64,000 nt of DNA from Oligoflexales bacterium. Lineage in GTDB: Bacteria; Bdellovibrionota_B; Oligoflexia; Oligoflexales; RGVZ01. This document shows positions 1 to 7,833 of this stretch, one piece after another. The stretch is from assembly GCA_947479535.1 (NCBI GenBank), contig CANJZQ010000006.1:26566-90565 (forward strand), given 5' to 3'. How positions within the stretch are numbered: the first letter of the stretch is position 1; each line of letters opens with the position of its first letter. The notes under the pieces were generated by a model. It had not been told where the DNA came from. It searched no databases and saw nothing but the letters and a program-made list of their open reading frames with translations. The translations under genes and the position numbers were made by a program.

Positions 1-1385
1 ATCATGAATTCGCCCGCAAGTTCGGACTTCCGGTCAAGCGCGTCCTGACGGGATCACCTGATGAATCGAGCGACTCGGCCCACACTGGGGACGGAACACT
101 CGTCAACTCTGGCTTCTTGAACGGGATGGACAAGGCAACCGCCGTCCATCGCATGGGTCAGTGGCTGCAAGAGCACAAACTTGGCAAGCCCACCGTAACC
201 TACAAACTGCGGGACTGGCTGTTCTCCCGCCAGCGTTACTGGGGCGAGCCATTTCCAATCGCGCAAGATAACAACGGCAACGTCGTGACGGTCGACGAAT
301 CTGAGCTGCCGGTTTTATTGCCCGACCTCGAAGATTTCAAGCCCTCTGGAAACGGCGAATCCCCGCTTTCGCGATCGAAAGATTGGTTGGAATACAAAAA
401 AGACGGCAAGGTCTACCGGCGGGAAACCAACACGATGCCGCAGTGGGCCGGCAGCTGCTGGTACTATCTGCGCTACATCGATCCGCACAACGATCATGCA
501 GCATGGGAAAAATCCAAAGAGAAATACTGGATGCCCGTCGATTTGTATGTCGGCGGTGTTGAGCATGCGGTTTTACATCTTCTTTACGCACGCTTCTGGC
601 ACAAGGTCCTCTTCGACTGCGGCCTGGTGTCGACCAAAGAGCCATTCCAGCGCCTCGTCAACCAGGGAATGATTCTGGGGGAAAATGGCGAGAAGATGTC
701 CAAGAGCCGCGGCAACGTGGTCAACCCGGACGACATCATCCGCGAATGGGGTGCCGACTCCCTGCGCCTGTACGAAATGTTCATGGGACCTCTGGAAGCC
801 ACAAAGCCATGGCAGACCGCCGGCATTGTCGGGTGCCACCGGTTCCTGCGTCGCTTTTGGAAACTTTTTGTCACGGATGAAGGCCAACTCAGCGGACAGA
901 TCCAGGCAAAAGAAGACAGTGAAACATTCAAGCGGACTCTGCACAGGACCATCCAAAAGGTAACGCTGGACACGGGAGCCATGCGATTCAACACCGCAAT
1001 CGCCGCCATGATGGAACTGGTCAACGCTGCCTACAAGGAGCCTGCCATTTCGCGCGCTTCGGCCAACATCATGACCTTGCTGTTGGCAAGTTACGCACCA
1101 CACATGGCTGAAGAACTCTGGGCAAGGCTTGGACACACAGAAACGCTGGCTTATGAACCATGGCCCAAGTTTGACGAGGCTTTGTGTCAGGTCGATTCCG
1201 TGACCCTGTCGATCAGCGTCAATGGCAAGATGCGCGGCACCATCGAAATGCCAAAGGATGCCACCCAAGCTGATGTGCTCAACGCTGCAAAAGCCCTCGA
1301 AGGGGTCCAGCGCCATCTGGAAGGAAAACAGATCCGCAAGGAAATCTACGTTCCGGGAAAAATCGTCAATTTTGTGGTTTCCTGA
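1..1385 (+). CDS. leuS: Leucyl-tRNA synthetase, 3' part (5' end outside window)
   Basis: Charges tRNA-Leu with leucine in the cytoplasm. The reading frame is open from base 3, upstream of the track's internal Met at 117, so this is the C-terminal portion (about 460 residues) of a normally 800-870-residue class Ia synthetase. Visible parts are the end of the CP1 editing domain (HEFARKFGLPV), the zinc/connective region (RDWLFSRQRYWGEPFP), the catalytic KMSKS loop (GEKMSKSRGN, near base 695), the anticodon-binding helical domain and the small C-terminal domain. The HIGH motif must lie outside the window. hemJ starts 6 bases after the stop, so the two are probably co-transcribed. Family assignment is certain. 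Confidence 0.97.
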   Translation, partial: HEFARKFGLPVKRVLTGSPDESSDSAHTGDGTLVNSGFLNGMDKATAVHRMGQWLQEHKLGKPTVTYKLRDWLFSRQRYWGEPFPIAQDNNGNVVTVDESELPVLLPDLEDFKPSGNGESPLSRSKDWLEYKKDGKVYRRETNTMPQWAGSCWYYLRYIDPHNDHAAWEKSKEKYWMPVDLYVGGVEHAVLHLLYARFWHKVLFDCGLVSTKEPFQRLVNQGMILGENGEKMSKSRGNVVNPDDIIREWGADSLRLYEMFMGPLEATKPWQTAGIVGCHRFLRRFWKLFVTDEGQLSGQIQAKEDSETFKRTLHRTIQKVTLDTGAMRFNTAIAAMMELVNAAYKEPAISRASANIMTLLLASYAPHMAEELWARLGHTETLAYEPWPKFDEALCQVDSVTLSISVNGKMRGTIEMPKDATQADVLNAAKALEGVQRHLEGKQIRKEIYVPGKIVNFVVS

Positions 1386-1391
1386 GGACTG

Positions 1392-1841
1392 ATGGAAAAT
1401 CTTGCAGGGACCTATTTATTTTGGAAGTGGTTGCACATCGTGGCAGTCATCAGTTGGATGGCGGGTATTTTATACCTTTACCGGCTTCTGATTTATCACA
1501 GCGAACGCGGCACCAAAGATCACTCCATCCATGAGCTGCTGTGTCTGATGGAGCATCGGCTCTACCGGTACATCACGATTCCGGCGATGATCGTCGCCGT
1601 CTTTGCCGGCCTGTTCATGGTCGCCTTGGTGCCAGACCTTGGCAGGACCGGATGGTTCGGGAGCAAATTCGCTCTGGTCCTCGCTCTCATGTTCGCCACA
1701 TTTTACGCTGGCAAGCTACAACGAGACGCGACCATTGACGCCCACCGGTTGCCGGCGTCAAGAACCCTGCGGTTTTTAAACGAGGTTCCGACGCTCTTGA
1801 TGCTGGCGATTGTTGCCCTTGTCGTCTTCAAACCGTTTTAG
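1392..1841 (+). CDS. hemJ: Protoporphyrinogen IX oxidase HemJ
   Basis: Membrane enzyme that oxidises protoporphyrinogen IX to protoporphyrin IX, the penultimate haem step, in bacteria lacking HemG or HemY. The 149-residue length is typical. The family signatures are present: an N-terminal WLHIVAVISWMAGILYLYR helix carrying the conserved His, a second conserved His in the MEHRLYRYI region, and the C-terminal NEVPTLLMLAIVALVVFKP helix. Four membrane segments are apparent. It follows leuS by 6 bases and precedes a GT51 gene, a plausible housekeeping operon. The family was formerly called UPF0093/CopD-like. Confidence 0.93.
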   Translation: MENLAGTYLFWKWLHIVAVISWMAGILYLYRLLIYHSERGTKDHSIHELLCLMEHRLYRYITIPAMIVAVFAGLFMVALVPDLGRTGWFGSKFALVLALMFATFYAGKLQRDATIDAHRLPASRTLRFLNEVPTLLMLAIVALVVFKPF

Positions 1842-1852
1842 TCCGGAGCCCT

Positions 1853-3991
1853 GTGTACCCTTCCCCTTCAAATATGCGATTCAAGATCGGGGTCATTTTG
1901 CTCGCGCTCGCGGCTGCTGGACTGATCTTATATAAGTTTGCAAACCGGCAGCTCAACCAACAGGCAGCCTTGCGCCTGGAATCACGACTGGCTGCCTTGG
2001 AATTAAAAACCGGCATCAAAACCGTCCCTGTTGGTTTTTCTGTTGGCTTTGGCGCCATGCGAATCCGTTCATTGCAAATCATTTTGCCAACCCGCGACCG
2101 GCTCTCGAAAAAATTATCGGCACCGATGGCAGATCACGATCCCGATATCGCCGAACTTCTGCAACAGATCGAACCAGCCTTGCGGTCCCTGATCCGCGAA
2201 TTGCGCACCAACTCAGATGAACCAAAATCAAAAGCCATCATGCCCCGGATCGCCCGATGGTTTTTACCGACACGGATTGTCTTTGATATCGCCAAAACTG
2301 AAATCATCGCCGACCGGACGGGATCAAACGCAGGAAAAAAAGAATTAATTCTGAGTGCCACAGAATTTCACGTCCGCCTTGACCGGCGCACACCCAGGAT
2401 CAATTTTCACGCAAAAGAACTTCAATTAACCGGATTCGTACCTGAATCAAACGTCAGCGGGCACCTCAGGTTATGGCCAAAGACCGGAGCCGTCGAACTA
2501 ACCGCATCCCAGACGCCCGATGCAAAATACCACGGTTGGGGCCTTCGCATCAGGACCGGCATCGACACCAGAAAAATTGAGGTATCGATCAACGGTGCGC
2601 ACATGCCGCCGTCCCTTGCGTCGATCCTTGGCAGTTTTGTCGTTCCCTCCACCGATACAACTTTTGAATCCAATCTGGAGTTGTCCCAACTCGGCACGGA
2701 GATGGTGTCGTTCAAGGCATCGATAAAATTTCGAGACCTCTATGTTCACAACCAGATCATTGCTCTGAAAGAAATCGGACCAATGCACCTGGACGCGAAC
2801 TTCAACGGTGCATTTGATCCTGCCAGTTCTGAACTGATCATCGATCACGGGCGGATCGAGCTGCCAGCGCCGGTCGAATTTGAACCTGCAGAACGAAACA
2901 TGGCGCAACGGTCCAACTTCGACTTTGAGGTTGCCGGGGCTATCGAACCAGCCGTCATCGTCAATCTTCGTGCGAATGGGCCTGTAGCCTTGCCAAAAAC
3001 GGTGCAACGCTTCCTGGCACGTTATTTTCCACCCTCATCAAAAAGGTCTCCCCCCGAAACCTGGTCGGTAAGAGCCTTCGTCGCTCGAACCCCTTGCCAG
3101 GCACTGGTCGACATCCTGCCCGCGAAGTTAGCCCCGGCTTTGGATGATTTCATGCTTGCCGGAGACTTCATGGGAATCATGACGGTGACGTGGCCAAAAC
3201 GAAGGCCGGCTGATTTTCAACTGCAGATGAGTCACGACGAATTCACTTGCGAAGTCGCAAACGAGCCCGATTTTTACGCGGCCAAAAACCTCAACGGCCC
3301 GGTGACAGTCCAGAGGCGTTCCCGTGGCATGCCCAACCGGACCATTGATCTGGGACCGCAAAACCCTGCGTTCGCTCCATACCGCAGCATCGGCCGTTCC
3401 TTTGTCACCACCGTTGTGGCCGCAGAAGACACCGGGTTTTGGGGTCATTCTGGGGTCGCGTCAATTACCTTCCTGGATGCCTTGAGAGATAATTTGGCTG
3501 CAGGACACCTTGCTCGCGGTGGTTCCACGATCACCATGCAGCTGGTGAAAAACCTTTTGCTGAATCACGAACGCACCGCAAGTCGCAAACTCCAGGAATT
3601 TTTTCTCGCCTGGCATCTGGGCCGGACGCTTACGCGGGAAAGAATCCTTGAGCTTTACGCCAACGTTGCCGAATTCGGGCCCAATATTTTTGGTGTCGGA
3701 GAGGCGGCGGATTTATATTTTGGGAAAAAGCCCTCAGACCTGACCATCAAGGAAAGTGTCTTTTTGGTCAATCTGCTGCCAGCACCAGTGAGCCGTGCAG
3801 AAGCCTTCTGTCGTCACCAGCAACCAACTGAGAATTTCAGCCTTTTGATGAACAACTTGATCACCCGGATGCGGACCCTCAAGATCATCAATGAAGAAGA
3901 GCGGAATCAAGCGGCTGCGGAACACCTGACATTTCGCATGGACGACGATGCCATTGGAAAACTCTGTCACCCTGCAAAGGAAGCCACATGA
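1853..3991 (+). CDS. Membrane-anchored GT51 peptidoglycan transglycosylase with long unassigned N-terminal region
   Basis: Likely polymerises lipid II into glycan strands at the periplasmic face of the inner membrane. Of 712 residues, a hydrophobic anchor spans roughly residues 9-26. Residues of about 60-480 have no domain I recognise and may be an AsmA-like beta-rich scaffold. The C-terminal 230 residues are GT51: catalytic Glu in AAEDTGFWGH near residue 525, RGGSTITMQLVKNLL, RKLQEFFLAW and FGVGEAADLYFGK. No transpeptidase domain follows, so it is monofunctional, but about three times longer than MtgA. The GTG start at 1853 has GGAG 5 bases upstream; an in-frame ATG lies at 1874. It overlaps the next gene by 4 bases (ATGA). 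Confidence 0.85.
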   Translation: MYPSPSNMRFKIGVILLALAAAGLILYKFANRQLNQQAALRLESRLAALELKTGIKTVPVGFSVGFGAMRIRSLQIILPTRDRLSKKLSAPMADHDPDIAELLQQIEPALRSLIRELRTNSDEPKSKAIMPRIARWFLPTRIVFDIAKTEIIADRTGSNAGKKELILSATEFHVRLDRRTPRINFHAKELQLTGFVPESNVSGHLRLWPKTGAVELTASQTPDAKYHGWGLRIRTGIDTRKIEVSINGAHMPPSLASILGSFVVPSTDTTFESNLELSQLGTEMVSFKASIKFRDLYVHNQIIALKEIGPMHLDANFNGAFDPASSELIIDHGRIELPAPVEFEPAERNMAQRSNFDFEVAGAIEPAVIVNLRANGPVALPKTVQRFLARYFPPSSKRSPPETWSVRAFVARTPCQALVDILPAKLAPALDDFMLAGDFMGIMTVTWPKRRPADFQLQMSHDEFTCEVANEPDFYAAKNLNGPVTVQRRSRGMPNRTIDLGPQNPAFAPYRSIGRSFVTTVVAAEDTGFWGHSGVASITFLDALRDNLAAGHLARGGSTITMQLVKNLLLNHERTASRKLQEFFLAWHLGRTLTRERILELYANVAEFGPNIFGVGEAADLYFGKKPSDLTIKESVFLVNLLPAPVSRAEAFCRHQQPTENFSLLMNNLITRMRTLKIINEEERNQAAAEHLTFRMDDDAIGKLCHPAKEAT

Positions 3992-4668
3992 AACTGGTCC
4001 CTGCTACAGAATCACTTGCCCACTATTTGTCGGACCATGCGACGGCTTTGGATCATGCGCTGCTGCCTGGTGAGGCCCTTGCCTTGGAAGACCTCCGCAG
4101 GGAGACCCTTGGCATCGTTGGCAGTGAGATGCAGATCGCCCGCGAACAAGGTTCCTTCATGTATCTTATCGCCAAGCTGACCGGTGCCCGGCGGGCCCTC
4201 GAATTAGGATGCTTCACGGGATATTCTGCGATCTCCATCGCTGCAGCCTTGCCATCGAACGGTCTGCTCGTCACGATTGACAAAGACGAGGAGAACATAG
4301 CTATTGCGCGTCGCTATTTTCAGCGCACGGGCCAGTCCGGCAAGATCACAACAAAGGTTGGGAATGCATTGGATGAGCTAGGGAAGTTGTTCGAGGAGCA
4401 CGGGCCAGAAAGCTTTGACCTTGCCTTCATCGATGCCGACAAGGGACCAATGCTGGATTATTTCGAACACTGCATGAAATTGCTCAGGGTCGGGGGTCTT
4501 ATCCTGGCCGACAACACCCTCTGGAACGGCGATGTCACAAACCGGTCCAGTCAGGACAAATGCACCATTGCAATACGACAGTTCAATGAAGCAGTGGCCC
4601 AGGACCCTCGGGTCGAAGCGACTTTGGTCAATGTCGCTGATGGAATCATGATGCTGCGAAAAAAATGA
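3988..4668 (+). CDS. SAM-dependent O-methyltransferase (CCoAMT/COMT family)
   Basis: A class I methyltransferase of 226 residues, a usual length for the family of small cation-dependent catechol-type O-methyltransferases. The SAM-binding motif I is LELGCFTGYSA near residue 71, the acidic ribose contact lies in VTIDKDEE, and FIDADKGPMLDYFE supplies the metal-binding acidic residues. LADNTLWNGDV is also a family signature. The substrate cannot be read from sequence. The start overlaps the GT51 stop in ATGA, implying translational coupling, though no functional link is obvious. It meets the cyclic-nucleotide-binding gene head-to-head at the 3' end with no gap. Confidence 0.9.
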   Translation: MKLVPATESLAHYLSDHATALDHALLPGEALALEDLRRETLGIVGSEMQIAREQGSFMYLIAKLTGARRALELGCFTGYSAISIAAALPSNGLLVTIDKDEENIAIARRYFQRTGQSGKITTKVGNALDELGKLFEEHGPESFDLAFIDADKGPMLDYFEHCMKLLRVGGLILADNTLWNGDVTNRSSQDKCTIAIRQFNEAVAQDPRVEATLVNVADGIMMLRKK

Positions 4669-5208
4669 TTAGCCTCTGATTTCGGACACCAGAGCCTGAT
4701 AAAGCATGACATAATCCTGGTTCAAGGACCTCAATCGGGTGGCGACAACCTTGGCCAGGCGCAAGATGACCCCCACCGACCATTGGGGATACAACCGGCA
4801 AAATCTTTCAAAATCCCCGCCATCGAGAACCAGACAGCGACACGGTTCATCTGCAATAACGGAGGCCGAACGGGCCTCGTGACCAAACAGCGCGCCCTCC
4901 CCAAAAAAGATTCCATTTCCACCCGAGAGCTTCGCGACGGGATAAAAATCACCCTGAACCGTCTTCTTCATCACCATCACGCGACCACTCATCAGAAAAA
5001 ACATGCCACCCCCGACATCGCCTTCGCGAATAATCTCGGAGCCAGTTGCAATATCTTTTACCGACAAAAATTCAGAAAAAGCCTTTAACCCGCCTGGGTC
5101 GGCCTTGAGTTCCTCGAGCAAAGTGATGCCTTCCAGGTACTTCAGAATATCATCTTGGACCGGCTCAACATTGGCATCCCGATTAGGGAATATTTCCTTG
5201 AGTCCCAT
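4669..5208 (-). CDS. Stand-alone cyclic-nucleotide-binding-domain protein
   Basis: A 179-residue cytoplasmic protein consisting of one CAP_ED/cNMP-binding fold (roughly residues 40-155) with a helical lead-in and tail. EIIREGDVGGGMFFLMSGRV is the typical first half. IFFGEGALFGHEARSASVIA matches the phosphate-binding cassette region, with Glu in FGEGALFG and Arg-Ser-Ala-Ser contacting cyclic phosphate. There is no helix-turn-helix, so it is not a Crp-type transcription factor. Its ATG overlaps the stop of the upstream K+ channel gene (TGATG), so it is very likely made together with the channel and may act as a detachable gating subunit. That role is inferred from context only. Confidence 0.85.
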   Translation of the reverse strand: MGLKEIFPNRDANVEPVQDDILKYLEGITLLEELKADPGGLKAFSEFLSVKDIATGSEIIREGDVGGGMFFLMSGRVMVMKKTVQGDFYPVAKLSGGNGIFFGEGALFGHEARSASVIADEPCRCLVLDGGDFERFCRLYPQWSVGVILRLAKVVATRLRSLNQDYVMLYQALVSEIRG

Positions 5209-6434
5209 CAGGCTGCACTCCCCGTCTTCAGTCCGGCTGCACCCGCCGGATTCTGGGTTTGAACTCCAGGTGCTCCCGCTGCCATCGCCACGCCGCGATC
5301 GACCCGGATCGTGATGAGAACCGTGCCGGAGGGAACCATGTAGTCAGGCGGCGGATTAAACATGGGGCTGTTGCAGCGGATCTGCTTCACAGACTGCAGA
5401 TTGTCGATCAATTTTTTAACGTTACTGGTTTTTTGAGCCTCACGAAGTGCCCGGTCACGGATGGTGTGTGCGTTACCAGAGTGCTCGATCAAACCAACGA
5501 ACAAGGTCTGACCACTTGGATCGATTGCCTTGCACACTTCCGCATAAGTCTTGTTGTGAAGTGCCTCTGGTATATCCTGGGTTTGCAGGGCGGTTCCGGA
5601 CTTGGGATCCAGCAGATCGTTTAAAACGTTCGCCAGCCCGGTTCCGCTGGCCGCTGTGCCCAGGAGCAGACGGCTGTATTGCCGCGAATAGATGATGTCC
5701 GTGACCCCAGCCATGCGCAAGTAACTCGAAAGGTTTGGATCAATAATTTCAGCCGTGACAAAGGCGGTCTTGGCTAATTTCCCCAATGCAGTTGCCGCCA
5801 TGATGGTCCGCGCATCAGCTTCTTCCGCGCTGGGTGAAACTCCCGTTTGAGAGCGTGCGCGATCGGCCAGGATCAACACCCGGCTTGCCTTTTCTGGAAA
5901 GGCTTGCTGCAGGACATCAACACGAAAAAAGTCGCCACCAACAAAGTTTATTTTTTCAAAACGTTTGTCTTCCCGGATCGCATCAATTTCTTCGCGGCCC
6001 ACATTGGCAACGATGACAACCTTTTCTGCACCAGTCCCCGTGTCTTTTCCCACCATATGTTCGAGAAGATCCTTCATATCGTCCCGCCAGCCGCAAATGA
6101 TGAAGTGACCTTTAAGCCGTTCGTCCACGTTGCGCCTCCTTGCAAGGATTGCTTCTTCCAAAAACCAAGCAGAAATACGAGCTGTCAAAATACCGGTGGC
6201 GGCAACGCCGCTCATCATCAGAAACGCGCCAATGAACCTGCCTGGCACAGTAACGGGAAAGCGGTCGCCATAACCGACAGTCAAAAAAGTCACGACACCC
6301 CACCACAGGCCGTCGCCAACGGTCTTGATGTTCGCGTTGGCATCGCCAACTTCCAGGTAGTACGCGCCCAATGACGAAAACAGCCACACCGCCGTCAGGG
6401 CCGCGACAATGATCAGCACGCGCCGACTCTTCAA
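5208..6434 (-). CDS. Two-helix potassium channel with RCK/TrkA-N domain
   Basis: Inner-membrane K+ channel of the MthK type. One transmembrane helix (RRVLIIVAALTAVWLFSS), a pore helix with the filter TVGYGD and a second helix (FIGAFLMMSGVAATGILTA) are followed by a cytoplasmic RCK domain starting HFIICGWRDD (Rossmann motif degenerate: GWRDDM) and a TrkA-C-like region. The track places a GTG start at 6521, but that has no ribosome site and adds a polar, Cys-containing stretch. TTG at 6434, preceded by GGGGGGTGTGAG and immediately before the first helix, is preferred (about 408 residues). The gene is coupled to the cyclic-nucleotide-binding gene downstream by a one-base overlap. Confidence 0.88.
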   Translation of the reverse strand: MKSRRVLIIVAALTAVWLFSSLGAYYLEVGDANANIKTVGDGLWWGVVTFLTVGYGDRFPVTVPGRFIGAFLMMSGVAATGILTARISAWFLEEAILARRRNVDERLKGHFIICGWRDDMKDLLEHMVGKDTGTGAEKVVIVANVGREEIDAIREDKRFEKINFVGGDFFRVDVLQQAFPEKASRVLILADRARSQTGVSPSAEEADARTIMAATALGKLAKTAFVTAEIIDPNLSSYLRMAGVTDIIYSRQYSRLLLGTAASGTGLANVLNDLLDPKSGTALQTQDIPEALHNKTYAEVCKAIDPSGQTLFVGLIEHSGNAHTIRDRALREAQKTSNVKKLIDNLQSVKQIRCNSPMFNPPPDYMVPSGTVLITIRVDRGVAMAAGAPGVQTQNPAGAAGLKTGSAA

Positions 6435-6588
6435 CTCACACCCCCCGATCCCATCGCAATTCTCTAAATGGATTCGGAAAAAGATCGACTTGTGATTAAT
6501 GAAGGACAGAATGGCGGGCACGGAAACGGCAGCAAATCATGCCGTAATCGTTGTGAATTGATGCAGTCTTGGAAATATCGAAAAGCGA

Positions 6589-7524
6589 TCAAAGCCTGAA
6601 GGACAGGAGAGAGGGCTGTTCCTGCCAAGAACGTATTTTCGTTCTCGTCCCTTCGGACACAGATTCAACCCGCGAAGCCGCACAGCTGGCATCATGAGTG
6701 TAAAATAGCCACCAATGCTCCGGCACGGCCACGGCGTAGAGGGCTTCTTTTTCGTTGATGACCAGTTCAGGAAACCGGTCATATCCCATCGAAACCGGCA
6801 CATGAACCCATGCCCTGCCCGGAACAAGATCACCGGCAAAGACCATTTTTGCGTTTGCCCCCTTGATCACCGTATGCATCTGGCCAGGGGTGTGTCCGTC
6901 GGAGAATCTAAAGGAACAGATGTCGGGCAACACCTCGGGGTGGGTCTCGCCATCCACTAAAATTAGACGTCCGGATGCCTTCAACTGGTCCGTCATCCCG
7001 GGAATAAAAGAGGCGCGGTCGCGGGCATGGGGCTGCATCGCACGCGCGAAGCCACGCATGCCTGTGACGTATTTTGCATTGCGGAACAAAAGGTCCTTGT
7101 TTCCCGCCTGGATTTCCGAAAAAGTCGGCAAAATTCCACCTGCGTGGTCGAAATGCAGGTGCGAAAGGATGACAAAATCAATGTCGTCAGGGGTGATGCC
7201 AAGGGCGGCAAGATTTGCGACAAGGCGATGATCCTTTTCGCGGACGCCATAACGTTCCGCCATCGCTGGATCAAAAAAAGCACCTATTCCGGCCTCGCAC
7301 AGGATCAGTGTGTCGCCTGACTCCCCAGATATGCGCACCAGCATGGCCCTGCAGGCCAGCTCAATACGCCCGATGGCATCAGGCGTGACCCATTTTTCCC
7401 AGACTGGACGGGGCACGTTTCCAAACATGGAACCGCCGTCGAGCCACTGCCGATTACCCTCGATTGCGGTGACGGTAACGTCAAGATTTGCAGGATTTGG
7501 AGGTGAAAAATGAGGGGATTTCAT
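6589..7524 (-). CDS. MBL-fold metallo-hydrolase
   Basis: A metallo-beta-lactamase-fold hydrolase of about 311 residues using two metal ions. The metal motif HLHFDHAGG is clear, followed by DGHTPGQMH (third metal site) and VFAGDLVPG. The first part resembles lactonase/quorum-quenching-like MBL proteins, but the substrate is unknown. The track begins at 7578; ATG at 7524 has CGAGG 7 bases upstream and is the better start. No signal peptide is seen, so it is probably cytoplasmic. The gene stands alone between the channel unit (67 bases downstream on the track) and the divergent metallopeptidase operon, with a 309-base shared upstream region. Confidence 0.85.
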   Translation of the reverse strand: MKSPHFSPPNPANLDVTVTAIEGNRQWLDGGSMFGNVPRPVWEKWVTPDAIGRIELACRAMLVRISGESGDTLILCEAGIGAFFDPAMAERYGVREKDHRLVANLAALGITPDDIDFVILSHLHFDHAGGILPTFSEIQAGNKDLLFRNAKYVTGMRGFARAMQPHARDRASFIPGMTDQLKASGRLILVDGETHPEVLPDICSFRFSDGHTPGQMHTVIKGANAKMVFAGDLVPGRAWVHVPVSMGYDRFPELVINEKEALYAVAVPEHWWLFYTHDASCAASRVESVSEGTRTKIRSWQEQPSLLSFRL

Positions 7525-7667
7525 GACGGAACCTCGTCGGGGATCGCCCAGCCTGCCAGATGATTTTAGGACATGCAAGCCTGTAATTCTGCAGCAATAA
7601 AATGTCCATTTTTTGAGCGACCCGGTGAAAACCAGCGTAAAGAGGGAAACTCACACCCGAGGCTGCT

Positions 7668-7694
7668 AGTTATCAACAGAGCCTGGGGATAACT
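7668..7694. promoter_or_regulatory. Inverted repeat with two DnaA-box-like halves
   Basis: Within the 309-base divergent gap 7525-7833, arms AGTTATC and GATAACT (7 bp, perfect) are separated by 13 bases. Each arm extends inward into a 9-mer one mismatch from the DnaA box TTATCCACA: TTATCAACA on plus and TTATCCCCA on minus. It could be a regulator operator for the divergent genes or a DnaA titration/regulatory site. The rest of the gap shows no coding potential and an AT-rich stretch (7690-7760) that probably holds promoters. Confidence 0.4.
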
Positions 7695-7833
7695 CAAACT
7701 TAAATATTTTCCTCAATCGTTCTGCTTTTTTAAGACGAGAATAAAATTCACGCCCGCTCAATATTTTGTCCCCAATTACCGATCACTTTGGGGGAGTGGC
7801 CGCCCGTCGCGTCACGCCTTTTCGGGGGTCGAA

